A stretch of 64,000 nucleotides of DNA from Sphingomonas koreensis (GTDB taxonomy: Bacteria; Pseudomonadota; Alphaproteobacteria; Sphingomonadales; Sphingomonadaceae), in the NCBI GenBank assembly GCA_006438735.1, contig RCZF01000005.1:124001-188000 (forward strand), read 5' to 3'. The translations under genes and the position numbers were made by a program. The notes under the pieces were generated by a model. That model saw only the letters and a program-made list of their open reading frames with translations. It made no database searches and was not told the DNA's origin. Below are positions 8,464-17,026 of the stretch, one piece after another (within the stretch, counting starts at the first letter, position 1; every line of letters begins with the position of its first letter).

Positions 8464-9123
8464 TCAGTTGGCGTTCTGCAAACGGCGCGCTCGCCGTGCG
8501 GCGCCGGCCGTCAGCGCGCGTCGCCATAAGGGAATCGAGGCGAGGGCGACCTGACCCACCACGGGCGCAATCACGCTCACCACGATTCCCGTTGCGGCGC
8601 CGAGCGCGACAGAAGCGCCCCGTTGGCGGATCAGCATGATTCGGTCGGCCGGCACGTCTTCATCGACGATCGGCGCGGTCGTCACCATGCGCTGCAGCCG
8701 CATGTTGAGCAGCGCAATGACCAGCAGCCAGCCGCAATAGAGCGTGACCGGCACGCGCGCGCCGGGATTGTCTGCGGTAAAAGAAGTGAAGAACGGCAGC
8801 GCGGCGATGCTGCTGAGAAACAGCATGTTCGGCATCGTCAGGCTCTCATGCCAATGCTCGGCGCATTCGAAAGCGCGGTGGTGCCCGGCCCAGAATGCGG
8901 CGATCACGAAAAAGCTGATGAAGAAGCCGACGAAATTGGGCAGCAGATCGAGCAGCGCCTGAACATACGCCACGTCGGGGGCTTGCCAGGGCAAATGCGG
9001 CGGATGGATTTCGATCACCAACAACGTGATGGCGATGGCGATCACGCCGTCGGAAAAGAAAATCAGCCGCTGCAGGCCATGTTCGGGACGGTGGCCGTCG
9101 CCGTCAGATGGATCGCTCGACAT
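8464..9123 (-). CDS. TMEM175-like (DUF1211) potassium channel family protein
   Basis: 219 residues with about six hydrophobic segments. The first membrane helix carries FSDGVIAIAITLLVIEI, the hallmark FSD motif of bacterial TMEM175 proteins, in which the hydrophobic residues of this helix form the potassium pore. The motif RLIFFSDG at residues 19-26 sets the start region and the ATG at 9123 is the only reasonable start. The C-terminus is basic and cytoplasmic. No partner gene is evident; telA lies downstream on the same strand. Confidence 0.85.
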   Translation of the reverse strand: MSSDPSDGDGHRPEHGLQRLIFFSDGVIAIAITLLVIEIHPPHLPWQAPDVAYVQALLDLLPNFVGFFISFFVIAAFWAGHHRAFECAEHWHESLTMPNMLFLSSIAALPFFTSFTADNPGARVPVTLYCGWLLVIALLNMRLQRMVTTAPIVDEDVPADRIMLIRQRGASVALGAATGIVVSVIAPVVGQVALASIPLWRRALTAGAARRARRLQNAN

Positions 9124-9200
9124 TGTGCCCCCGCTGCCAATCCGAATGACGCCTCCTGTGCCGCGAAGCGGCGTCGCGGTCTATGGCGAATCCGCGCGTG

Positions 9201-9572
9201 CTATCGGCGCGCCGTGCTGACAGCTGCCGGCCACGGCCCGGTAATCAACACTGAATTCCGCAATTCTTCGCGCAAAATGCGCCGGAACAGATCAGCTGCC
9301 AGGATTTCGACGAACACGCAGCCGGTGGCAAGATGGTCGCTCCAGACCACCCGCGCCATCTGCGGATCGGCGTCGGGGAGCTTGAGCCAGACGATGCTGT
9401 CGGGTGCCAGCCCGTGGATTTCGACGCGGAAGCCGAAGCGCGAAATATCGAGCAGGCGGGTATCGACCCGGTGCTCGCCTTGCTTGCGCAGCGCCACCGT
9501 CCCCGAAGTCTTGTGCCGCCGGGCGCGCCGCGCATCCTGATCCTGCCGGGCCGCCTTTGCTGTCGTCGCCAT
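9201..9572 (-). CDS. PilZ domain protein
   Basis: 123 residues consisting of little more than one PilZ domain. The cyclic di-GMP binding signature is complete: an RxxxR-type basic stretch (RRARR, residues 15-19) followed by DISRFG (D42, S44, G47) in the (D/N)xSxxG motif. PilZ proteins act as c-di-GMP receptors controlling motility, exopolysaccharide or other outputs; the target here is unknown. A GGGGAAATT stretch precedes the ATG at 9572, so the longer in-frame upstream extension is unlikely. A GGDEF-EAL protein is encoded at 42.6-44.2 kb. Confidence 0.85.
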   Translation of the reverse strand: MATTAKAARQDQDARRARRHKTSGTVALRKQGEHRVDTRLLDISRFGFRVEIHGLAPDSIVWLKLPDADPQMARVVWSDHLATGCVFVEILAADLFRRILREELRNSVLITGPWPAAVSTARR

Positions 9573-9690
9573 CCAATTTCCCCACGATCGATCGCGAAAA
9601 TCTAGCCGGCTGCGGCTAAGATTGTGTGAAATGCGGCAGGACCAGAGCCGCCACTGTCCTAAAGGCCGCTTTTCTGGCATAGACTGAACG

Positions 9691-9819
9691 ATGAGCCAGA
9701 CCGTCGCACCGAATATCGCCGTCGCTTCCGGCTGCGACTTTCGTGCCTTTCCGCAGCGCAGCAAATGCGCTATTGGCGCATCCGATTTCTTCTTCTCCCA
9801 ATCAGGTATCCTTCAATGA
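9691..9819 (+). other. Possible 42-codon leader ORF ending on the typA start
   Basis: An open frame starting ATG at 9691 and ending TGA at 9817-9819; its stop overlaps the typA ATG (9816-9818) as ATGA. The predicted peptide (begins MSQTVAPNIAV) has no recognised motif, and the Shine-Dalgarno upstream is weak. The overlap suggests possible translational coupling, but an open frame of this size can arise by chance. Confidence 0.25.
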
Positions 9820-11654
9820 GCCTCCGCAATGTGGCCATCATCGCGCACGTCGATCATGGCAAGACGACCTTGGTCGATCAGCTGTTCCGCCAATCGGGCA
9901 CCTTCCGCGACAACCAGCGCGTCGAAGAGCGCGCGATGGATTCGAACGATCTCGAAAAGGAACGCGGGATCACGATTCTGGCGAAGTGCACCTCGATCGA
10001 ATGGGACGATCATCACGGTCACAAGACGCGGATCAACATCGTCGATACCCCCGGCCACGCCGATTTCGGCGGCGAGGTGGAGCGTATCCTGTCGATGGTC
10101 GACGGCGTGATCCTGCTGGTCGATGCCGCCGAAGGCGCGATGCCGCAGACCAAGTTCGTCACCGGCAAGGCGCTGGCGCTTGGGCTCAAGCCGATCGTCG
10201 TCGTCAACAAGATCGACCGCAGCGACGCGCGTGCGCAGGAAGTGCTCGACGAGGTATTCGATCTGTTCGTCAGCCTCGACGCCAATGACGAGCAGCTCGA
10301 TTTCCCGGTGTTGTTCGCGTCGGGCCGCAACGGATACGCGGGCGACAATCCCGATGTCCGCGAGGGCACGCTGACGCCGCTGTTCGAGAAGATCGTCGAG
10401 CATGTGCCGGCGCCCGCCGCCGACCCGGACGGGCCGTTCAAGTTCCTGGTGACATTGCTCGATCGCGACAATTTCCTCGGCCGCATCCTCACCGGTCTGG
10501 TGTTCTCGGGCTCGGTCAAAACCAACATGCCGATCCACGCGCTCGATAACGACGGCAACATCGTCGAGACCGGCCGCGCGTCGAAGATCATGGCGTTCCG
10601 CGGGCTCGAGCGCGTGCCGGTCGACGAAGCCAACGCCGGCGACATCATCTCGATCGCCGGGCTGACGCACACCACCGTCTCGAACACGATCGCCGATCCG
10701 AGCGTGTCGGAGCCGCTCCACGCGCAGCCGATCGATCCGCCGACGCTGTCTATGCGCTTCGCCGTCAACGATAGCCCGATGGCGGGCCGCGAGGGCACCA
10801 AGGTGACCTCGCGGATGATCCGCGACCGCTTGTTCCGCGAAGCTGAATCGAACGTCGCGATCAAGGTCACCGAGGCCGCCGACAAGGATTCGTTCGAAGT
10901 CGCCGGTCGCGGCGAGCTCCAGCTCGGCGTGCTGATCGAGACGATGCGCCGCGAGGGGTTCGAGCTCGGCATCAGCCGCCCGCGCGTGCTGTTCCGCGAT
11001 GTCGAGGGCGGCGGCCGCGAGGAGCCGTATGAGACCGTCGTGATCGACGTCGATGACGAATATTCGGGCACCGTCGTCGAGAAGATGGCGACGCGGAAAG
11101 CCGAGATGACCGACATGCGCCCCTCGGGCGGCGGCAAGACGCGGATCACCTTCAGTGCGCCGTCGCGCGGGCTGATCGGCTATCACGGCGAGTTCCTGTC
11201 GGACACGCGCGGCACCGGCATCATGAACCGGCTGTTCGAGAAATATGGCCCCTACAAGGGCAACATCGCCGGCCGGAAGAACGGCGTGCTGATCTCCAAC
11301 GGCTCGGGCGAATCGAACGCATATGCGCTCGGTTTTCTCGAGGAGCGCGGCATCCTGATGGTCGCGCCGCAGGAGCCGCTCTACGAGGGCATGATCATCG
11401 GCGAGAACGCCAAGACCGACGATCTCGAAGTCAATCCGATGAAGGCCAAGCAGCTTACCAACTTCCGTGCCTCGGGCGGCAAGGACGATGCGATCCGGCT
11501 GACCCCGCCGAAGCGGCTGACGCTGGAGCAGGCGATCGCCTATATCGACGACGACGAGCTGGTCGAGGTGACGCCCAAGTCGATCCGTCTGCGCAAGCGC
11601 TACCTCGATCCGCACGAGCGCAAAAAGGCGTCGCGTCAGAAGGCCGCGGCCTAA
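9816..11654 (+). CDS. typA: Translational GTPase TypA/BipA
   Basis: 612 residues, normal for TypA. GTPase motifs: AHVDHGKTTLVDQL (G1), RGITI (G2), DTPGHADFGGEVER (G3), NKIDR (G4). These are followed by EF-G-like beta-barrel and alpha/beta domains and the TypA-specific C-terminal domain (YKGNIAGRKNGVLISN, then EVTPKSIRLRKRYLD). It binds ribosomes and aids 50S assembly and growth at low temperature or under stress. The ATG at 9816 gives the standard MSLRNVAIIAHVDHGKTT start. The stop overlaps the convergent EVE gene by 4 bases. Confidence 0.97.
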   Translation: MSLRNVAIIAHVDHGKTTLVDQLFRQSGTFRDNQRVEERAMDSNDLEKERGITILAKCTSIEWDDHHGHKTRINIVDTPGHADFGGEVERILSMVDGVILLVDAAEGAMPQTKFVTGKALALGLKPIVVVNKIDRSDARAQEVLDEVFDLFVSLDANDEQLDFPVLFASGRNGYAGDNPDVREGTLTPLFEKIVEHVPAPAADPDGPFKFLVTLLDRDNFLGRILTGLVFSGSVKTNMPIHALDNDGNIVETGRASKIMAFRGLERVPVDEANAGDIISIAGLTHTTVSNTIADPSVSEPLHAQPIDPPTLSMRFAVNDSPMAGREGTKVTSRMIRDRLFREAESNVAIKVTEAADKDSFEVAGRGELQLGVLIETMRREGFELGISRPRVLFRDVEGGGREEPYETVVIDVDDEYSGTVVEKMATRKAEMTDMRPSGGGKTRITFSAPSRGLIGYHGEFLSDTRGTGIMNRLFEKYGPYKGNIAGRKNGVLISNGSGESNAYALGFLEERGILMVAPQEPLYEGMIIGENAKTDDLEVNPMKAKQLTNFRASGGKDDAIRLTPPKRLTLEQAIAYIDDDELVEVTPKSIRLRKRYLDPHERKKASRQKAAA

Positions 11655-12052
11655 GCTTTCGCCATTGCGATCAGCGTCGCCCATTCGGCGGCGCTGACCG
11701 GCGATACCGACAGGCGCGATTGGCGAAGCATCGGCATGCCGGCCAATTTGGGCTCCGCCTTCATCGCCTTGAGCGTGACTGGCTGAGCAAGCGGCTCGAG
11801 CGGTTTCACGGCGACGCTTACCCATTTGCCGTCGGTGCCGTCCGGCCGAGCGGCACGGCTGATTTCCATGATGCCGACCGCCGCCTTCTGCTTGCCGCTG
11901 TGGTAAAATAGCGCGCGATCGCCGGGCTGCATGGCGCGGAGATGAAGCGCCGCGGCAGGGTTGCGAACGCCATCCCATTCCGTCTCGCCGTCGCGAACGA
12001 GATCGTCCCATCCGTAGGATTCGGGCTCCGATTTCAGCAGCCAATGGGCCAT
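11651..12052 (-). CDS. EVE domain protein
   Basis: 133 residues, a single EVE domain (PUA-like fold). Typical features: MAHWLLKSEPESYGWDDL at the N-terminus, WDGVRNPAAALHLRAMQPGD, and GIMEISRAARPD. EVE domains are thought to bind modified nucleic acid bases, by analogy with YTH domains; stand-alone EVE proteins of this type are widespread in Proteobacteria with no assigned role. The Shine-Dalgarno gaggtg lies just before ATG 12052. Confidence 0.88.
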   Translation of the reverse strand: MAHWLLKSEPESYGWDDLVRDGETEWDGVRNPAAALHLRAMQPGDRALFYHSGKQKAAVGIMEISRAARPDGTDGKWVSVAVKPLEPLAQPVTLKAMKAEPKLAGMPMLRQSRLSVSPVSAAEWATLIAMAKA

Positions 12053-12195
12053 GATGCACCTCGTCAGGCTAAACCGCCGCTTAACGCGTCGTTCCGTGCC
12101 AGTTCACCACGACTCGGCGATAAAGGAAACAGTAAGCCAACCTGCGCGTTGAAACCCTACGCACAATCGAGCTTGCGCGTATCTGGAGGTTCGAC

Positions 12196-12561
12196 ATGAC
12201 GACATTGCTCAAGAAGGCCGTTCTCGGCGTCACGCTCGGCGCGGCGACGATGGCCATGACGACCGCGCCTGCCCAGGCGCAACGCTATCGCCACTATGGG
12301 CACGGCTATCATCGCGGCGGCAACACCGCCGGCGCTGCGATCCTTGGTGGAATCGTCGGCCTCGGCGTCGGCGCGGCGATCGCGTCCGATCACCGCGGGC
12401 GTTATTATGACAATGGCTATTACGCCCCGCCGCCCCCGCCGCCGGGCTATTATGGCCAAGGCTATTACGGTGGCGGCTACGCATATCGGCCGCGCTGCTT
12501 CATGCAGAACCGCTGGGATCCTTATTATGGCCAGTATGTCCCTGTGCAGGTTTGCCGATAA
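12196..12561 (+). CDS. Small secreted Gly/Tyr/Pro-rich protein
   Basis: 121 residues: signal peptide (residues 1-28, ending APAQAQ), a short glycine-rich hydrophobic segment of glycine-zipper type (AGAAILGGIVGLGVGAAIA, about residues 46-64), and a tail rich in Tyr, Gly and Pro. The C-terminal two cysteines (RCFMQNR and VQVCR) could pair. The arrangement resembles small outer-membrane or periplasmic proteins of sphingomonads. A strong Shine-Dalgarno (GGAGG at 12185-12189) precedes the ATG, and a strong terminator follows at 12575. Function unknown. Confidence 0.7.
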   Translation: MTTLLKKAVLGVTLGAATMAMTTAPAQAQRYRHYGHGYHRGGNTAGAAILGGIVGLGVGAAIASDHRGRYYDNGYYAPPPPPPGYYGQGYYGGGYAYRPRCFMQNRWDPYYGQYVPVQVCR

Positions 12562-12574
12562 ATTTACCTGATGA

Positions 12575-12609
12575 GCGGCGTGGAGCGAGTTTCCACGCCG
12601 CTTTTCTTT
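12575..12609 (+). terminator. Rho-independent terminator after the Gly/Tyr-rich gene
   Basis: A 10-base-pair stem (gcggcgtgga at 12575-12584 pairing with tccacgccgc at 12592-12601), 7-base loop, followed by ttttcttt. Confidence 0.85.
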
Positions 12610-12644
12610 GCCTCGCCCGCCAAATTGGGCCATGAGCGCGCGCC

Positions 12645-12929
12645 ATGACCGATACGATCACAGACACGCCGCCCGATCACCTCTCGATCAATCCGCGCAG
12701 CCCGCATTTCGATCAGGCGGCGCTGGAGCGCGGAATCGGCATCCGTTTCAAAGGCCTGCAGCGCCACGACGTCGAGGAATATTCGATCTCGGACGGCTGG
12801 ATTCGCGTTGCGCTGGGCAAGAAGGTCGATCGCCACGGCCAACCGTTGACAATCAAGCTGAGCGGCCCCGTCGAGGCATGGTTTGAGCGAACGCCCGAGG
12901 GCGAGCCAGTGACGACCGCCGAGAGCTGA
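12645..12929 (+). CDS. DUF3297 family protein
   Basis: 94 residues. The block HLSINPRSPHF near the start and GIGIRFKGLQRHDVEEYSIS followed by GWIRVALGKKVDRHG match the small, highly conserved glutathione-peroxidase-like-named or DUF3297 proteins of Proteobacteria. No enzyme motif is visible, so the function remains unknown. It follows a terminator and is 87 bases before the ATP-grasp operon. Confidence 0.8.
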   Translation: MTDTITDTPPDHLSINPRSPHFDQAALERGIGIRFKGLQRHDVEEYSISDGWIRVALGKKVDRHGQPLTIKLSGPVEAWFERTPEGEPVTTAES

Positions 12930-13016
12930 TCCGCCCGACGTCCGCCCTACTCTTGTGCGCCGCAGCAAAATCGCGCAGCTTGGAACCAGGCGGGGCTGCG
13001 GGGCTTTACAGTTTCG

Positions 13017-14498
13017 ATGGGGAAACGAAAAGCGTTTGACGAGATAAGAGGGCAAGGCGGCTCGAATGCCGTTCGTCCCGAACTCGCAGCGCTCGGCGAT
13101 TGGCTGAGCGAAACGCCCGATGCCGATCTGCGCCGTCGCCAGGAAGCTGCCGAAGCGGCGTTTCGGCAGCTCGGCGTCACCTTCGCGGTTTATGGCGAGG
13201 AGGCGGCAGCGGAGCGGATCATTCCGTTCGATATCGTGCCGCGCATTTTCCTGGCGAGCGAATGGTCGCGGCTGACCGACGGCCTCGTCCAGCGGGTCGA
13301 GGCGATCAACGCCTTTCTCGACGATATTTATGGCGCGCGCCGCATCCTCGATGAAGGCGTGCTGCCCGCCGATCTTATCCTCGGCAACGATCAATTCCGA
13401 CCGGAAATCGCGGGCATGCGGCCGCCCCATGGCATTTTCGCGCATATCTGCGGCATCGATCTCGTCCGTACCGGACCCGACGATTTCTTCGTGCTCGAGG
13501 ATAATGCCCGGACGCCATCGGGCGTATCGTATATGGTCGAAAACCGCGAGGCGATGATCCGGCTGTGCCCCGAACTGTTCCGATCGTTCCGCGTCGCGGC
13601 GGTTGACAGCTATCCCGATAAATTGCTCGAAACGATGCGATCGGTCGCGCCGCACGGCGCCGGCGCCAATCCGGTCTGCGTCGTGCTGACGCCGGGTCAT
13701 TTCAACTCGGCTTATTATGAGCATAGCTTTCTCGCCGATTCGATGGGGATCGAACTTGTCGAGGCGGCCGATTTGGTCGTCGATGACGATGTGGTGTGGA
13801 TGCGCACGATCGGCGGGCGGGTGAAGGTCGATGTGATCTATCGGCGGATCGACGACGACTATCTCGATCCCTTGGTGTTCCGGCCCGATTCGATGCTCGG
13901 CGTGCCGGGGCTGATCGCAGCTTATGCCGCGGGCAACGTCGCGCTGGTCAATGCGCCGGGCAACGGCATCGCCGACGACAAGGCAATCTACAGCTACATG
14001 CCCGAGATCGTCCGCTTCTATTCGGGCGGCGAGGCCAAGCTACCCAACGTCGAGACGTGGCGCTGCCGCGAGCCGGAGGCGCTCCGTTATGTGCTCGATC
14101 ATTTGAGCGAGGTCGTCGTCAAGCTGGTCGATGGATCGGGCGGCTATGGCATGCTGGTCGGCCCGACCGCCTCCAAGGCGGAGATCGAGACGTTCCGGGC
14201 TGCGCTGATCGCGGAGCCGCACCGCTATATCGCCCAGCCGACGCTGGCGCTGTCGACCGTGCCGACGCTGGTCGAGCAGGGCCTCGCCCCGCGGCATGTC
14301 GATTTCCGGCCGTTCGTGCTGACCGGCGCGCGCGGCGTGCAGGTGGTGCCCGGCGGGCTTACCCGTGTCGCGCTGCGCGAGGGATCGCTGGTGGTCAATT
14401 CGAGTCAGGGCGGCGGCACCAAGGACAGCTTCGTGCTGCTGGACGACGGCCGCGCTGGCGCGCAGAGCCAGCAGCAACAGCAGGGTAGGCGCGGCTGA
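13017..14498 (+). CDS. Circularly permuted type 2 ATP-grasp protein
   Basis: 493 residues. Family hallmarks: an N-terminal AFDEIRG and VRPELAALGDWL, a central FFVLEDNARTPSGVSYMVENREAM, AIYSYMPEIVRFYSGGEAKLPNVETW, and a glycine-rich nucleotide loop VVVKLVDGSGGYGMLVGP. ATP-grasp enzymes form amide or peptide bonds through acyl-phosphate intermediates; the substrate of this class is unknown. Comparative genomics (Iyer, Aravind and colleagues) links it with alpha-E and transglutaminase-like genes, as here. The stop overlaps the next start as TGATG. The C-terminus ends in a Gln-rich tail (QSQQQQQ). Confidence 0.9.
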   Translation: MGKRKAFDEIRGQGGSNAVRPELAALGDWLSETPDADLRRRQEAAEAAFRQLGVTFAVYGEEAAAERIIPFDIVPRIFLASEWSRLTDGLVQRVEAINAFLDDIYGARRILDEGVLPADLILGNDQFRPEIAGMRPPHGIFAHICGIDLVRTGPDDFFVLEDNARTPSGVSYMVENREAMIRLCPELFRSFRVAAVDSYPDKLLETMRSVAPHGAGANPVCVVLTPGHFNSAYYEHSFLADSMGIELVEAADLVVDDDVVWMRTIGGRVKVDVIYRRIDDDYLDPLVFRPDSMLGVPGLIAAYAAGNVALVNAPGNGIADDKAIYSYMPEIVRFYSGGEAKLPNVETWRCREPEALRYVLDHLSEVVVKLVDGSGGYGMLVGPTASKAEIETFRAALIAEPHRYIAQPTLALSTVPTLVEQGLAPRHVDFRPFVLTGARGVQVVPGGLTRVALREGSLVVNSSQGGGTKDSFVLLDDGRAGAQSQQQQQGRRG

Positions 14499-15439
14499 TG
14501 CGGATTCTGTCGCGCACTGCCGTCTCGCTCTATTGGCTCGGCCGCTATGTCGAGCGTGCCGATTTCGTCGCCCGGCTGGTCGAGGCGACGATCCGGCTCG
14601 ATGCGCTGTCGGCGCGGCCGGCCGGCGACGACGCCTGGCTCAGCGCGCTGCGCGTTACCGAAACGGAGGAAGCGTTCGACGCGCGCGACGCCAATCTCGG
14701 CCAGCAGAATGTCGCCCGCTTCCTGACGCTAGATGACAGCCATCCAGGCTCGATCGTTGCCTGCCTCGATCGCGCTCGCAACAACGCGCGCGCAGTGCGC
14801 ACCGCGTTGACGCGCGAGGCCTGGGCGTCGATCAACCGAGCCTGGCTGGTTTTCGAGCACCGTGCCAGCCCCGGCGGCACCGTCGCCACGCTCAATCTGC
14901 TCGAGGCGGTGAAGGCCGAGACGCGCGGCTTCGAAGGAGCGGTTAGCCGGATGCTGCGCAACCAGGCGAGCGGCTTCATTCGGCTCGGCCAGACGATCGA
15001 GCGCGCCGACAACACCGCGCGGCTGCTCGACGTGAAATATCATTTGCTGCTGCCCGAGGGGGAAAAGGTCGGCGGCGTGGTCGATCGCGATCAATGGACG
15101 ACGATCCTGCAGACCGTGTCCGCCGTCACCGCCTATCGCTGGCTCTACAGCGAGGGATTGGCCTCGGCGAACGTGATCGACATGTTGTTGACGCGCGGCG
15201 AGCTGCCGCGATCGCTCGCCGGATCGTCGGAAGAGGTGGTCGAAATCCTCAGCCTGCTCGCCAAGCGCACCGGCCTGCAGGGCGAGGCCGATCGCATGGC
15301 GCGGATGCGGCTGGCGCGGATGGCCAAGACGCGATCGGGCGACGTGATCGCGAGCGGGCTGCACCAGTATCTACAGGCGTTCATCGCCGAAAACGCGCTG
15401 CTCCACGCCGCGATCTCGCGGCAGTTCCGGTTCGTCTGA
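14498..15439 (+). CDS. Alpha-E domain protein
   Basis: 313 residues, nearly all alpha-helix. Begins RILSRTAVSLYWLGRYVERAD, the family signature, and later has SGFIRLGQTIERADNTARLLDVKYHLLL, an internal partial repetition of the first motif (GRYVERAD versus GQTIERAD). The conserved charged residues have been proposed to form an active or binding site, but the biochemical role is unknown. Overlaps both neighbours by one base (TGATG junctions), so it is translated together with the ATP-grasp and transglutaminase-like genes. Confidence 0.9.
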   Translation: MRILSRTAVSLYWLGRYVERADFVARLVEATIRLDALSARPAGDDAWLSALRVTETEEAFDARDANLGQQNVARFLTLDDSHPGSIVACLDRARNNARAVRTALTREAWASINRAWLVFEHRASPGGTVATLNLLEAVKAETRGFEGAVSRMLRNQASGFIRLGQTIERADNTARLLDVKYHLLLPEGEKVGGVVDRDQWTTILQTVSAVTAYRWLYSEGLASANVIDMLLTRGELPRSLAGSSEEVVEILSLLAKRTGLQGEADRMARMRLARMAKTRSGDVIASGLHQYLQAFIAENALLHAAISRQFRFV

Positions 15440-16233
15440 TGAAACTCTCGATCGATCACGTCACGCGGTATCGCTTCAGCCAGCCGCAAGCGCGGCTCGT
15501 CCAGCTGTTGCGGCTGAGCCCGCACGACAGCGACCAGCAGACCGTGACGCATTGGCGCATCGACATGGATTGCGACGCGCGGCTGCGCGACGGACGAGAC
15601 GGCTTCGGCAACGCGACGACGATGCTCTATGCCGAGGGGCCGATCGACGCGATTGAGATCGCCGTATCGGGCGAGGCGCTGACCGGCGGGGCGCCGGGCG
15701 TCGTCTCGGGCATCGACGAGCCGTTGCCGCCGGCGTTGTTCCTGCGATCGACCCCGCTGACCCGCGCCGGTGCGGCACTGACCGAATTTGCGGCCGCCTA
15801 TGCCGGGCCCGGCGCGATCGAGCGGATGGCGGCGGCGCTGCAACAGCGCTTCGCAGTCGATCCGGGGCGGCCGACACCGGGGCGGACCGCCGCCGACGCC
15901 TTCGCCAATGACACGGCAACGTCGCGTGACATGGCGCAGATGCTGATCGCGATGGCGCGATCGACCGGCGTGCCGGCGCGCTACGTCTCGGGCTATTCGA
16001 GCATCGCGCCGGGCGGTGGCCATGCCAGCCCGCACGGCTGGGTCGAGGCGTTCGTCGAGGAATGGATCGCGGTCGATCCCTGTGCCGGCGCCATGATCGA
16101 CGATCATTATGTGCGGATCGCGGCGGCGCTCGATTCGGCTGGCGTGCCGCCGGTCGCGGGCTTTCGTGCGGGATCGGGCAAGGAGGAGCTCGCGGTCGAT
16201 CTCAGCGTCGCGCCGATCGGCGGCGACGAATAG
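15439..16233 (+). CDS. Transglutaminase-like family protein with Ser in place of the catalytic Cys
   Basis: 264 residues. The N-terminal beta domain (MKLSIDHVTRYRFSQPQARLVQLLRLSP) and the C-terminal papain-like core are those of the bacterial transglutaminase-like proteins that accompany ATP-grasp/alpha-E genes. In the core, the usual G-x-C-(Q/R)-D block reads ATSRDMAQMLIAMARSTGVPARYVSGY, with Ser162 where the nucleophilic Cys is expected. The His (SPHGWVEAF, H199) and Asp (AVDPC, D213) of the triad are present. It may be a Ser-dependent hydrolase, a binding protein, or a pseudoenzyme. The start overlaps the alpha-E stop by one base. Confidence 0.85.
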   Translation: MKLSIDHVTRYRFSQPQARLVQLLRLSPHDSDQQTVTHWRIDMDCDARLRDGRDGFGNATTMLYAEGPIDAIEIAVSGEALTGGAPGVVSGIDEPLPPALFLRSTPLTRAGAALTEFAAAYAGPGAIERMAAALQQRFAVDPGRPTPGRTAADAFANDTATSRDMAQMLIAMARSTGVPARYVSGYSSIAPGGGHASPHGWVEAFVEEWIAVDPCAGAMIDDHYVRIAAALDSAGVPPVAGFRAGSGKEELAVDLSVAPIGGDE

Positions 16234-16234
16234 C

Positions 16235-17026
16235 TTAGGCTAGTTCGTCCTCAAGCGCGCGCTGACGGCTCGCCGAGACGGGTTCGGCGACCTGATCGGG
16301 CATCCGCCGCCATCCTGTCGGCCCGAGCATCTCGATCGGCCGATAGCGCGTCTTATACGCCATCCGCGTCGAGCCATCGATCCAATAGCCGAGATAGACA
16401 TAGGGCAGCCCGACGGCGCGGGCGCGCAGGATATGATCCATGATGATGTGATTGCCGAGGCCGCGGCGCGTCGGGTGATCGGCCTCGAAGAAACTGTAGA
16501 TCATCGACAGCCCATCGGCCTGCTGATCGGTCAGGCACGCGCCGATGAGGCGGCCGCGGCGGCCGTCGACGGTCGGCTCGCGATATTCGACGACGAACGA
16601 ATTGACCGGGCTGTGCTCGACCATGTCGGCATAGTCTCCGTCGTCCATGCCGGCCATCCCGCCGCTCGGGTGGCGCACCGACAGGTAGCGACGCAGCAGC
16701 TGGAATTGCTCTTCGGTCGCCCAGGCGCGGCACGCGGTGACTTCGAGGTCCTCGTTGCGGCGGAGCTGCTTGCGTTGGCTGGCGTTGGGCACGAATTCGT
16801 TGGTGACGGCGCGCACCGACACGCAGGCCGAGCAGCCCGCGCAGCTTGGGCGGTAGGCGACCGATTGGCTGCGGCGAAAACCGATCCGGCCAAGCGCGTC
16901 GTTGAGCTCGCCGGCGTGCGGCCCGTTGAGTTCGGTGAACACTTTGCGTTCCTGCCGGCCCGGGAGATAGGGGCAGGGCGACGGGCTGGTCACGAAAAAG
17001 CGTGGAAATCGAAATGGCGCGGTCAC
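16235..17026 (-). CDS. bpt: Leucyl/aspartate-glutamate aminoacyl-tRNA-protein transferase Bpt (arginyltransferase-type)
   Basis: 263 residues. Bpt transfers Leu from Leu-tRNA to proteins with N-terminal Asp or Glu, marking them for ClpAPS degradation (N-degron pathway). Family motifs: [39 protein letters not shown] with clustered cysteines, and [28 protein letters not shown] at 17074 opens the longest frame, but the GTG at 17026 has a strong Shine-Dalgarno (GGGGAGGTGA) and gives the normal N-terminus. Convergent with the transglutaminase-like gene, one base apart. Confidence 0.92.
   Translation of the reverse strand: MTAPFRFPRFFVTSPSPCPYLPGRQERKVFTELNGPHAGELNDALGRIGFRRSQSVAYRPSCAGCSACVSVRAVTNEFVPNASQRKQLRRNEDLEVTACRAWATEEQFQLLRRYLSVRHPSGGMAGMDDGDYADMVEHSPVNSFVVEYREPTVDGRRGRLIGACLTDQQADGLSMIYSFFEADHPTRRGLGNHIIMDHILRARAVGLPYVYLGYWIDGSTRMAYKTRYRPIEMLGPTGWRRMPDQVAEPVSASRQRALEDELA

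Noticed and set aside
9813..12059. 748-codon open frame on the minus strand opposite typA and the EVE gene
   Set aside because: Its Arg/Asp/His-rich composition and lack of any motif mark it as a shadow of typA in GC-rich DNA.
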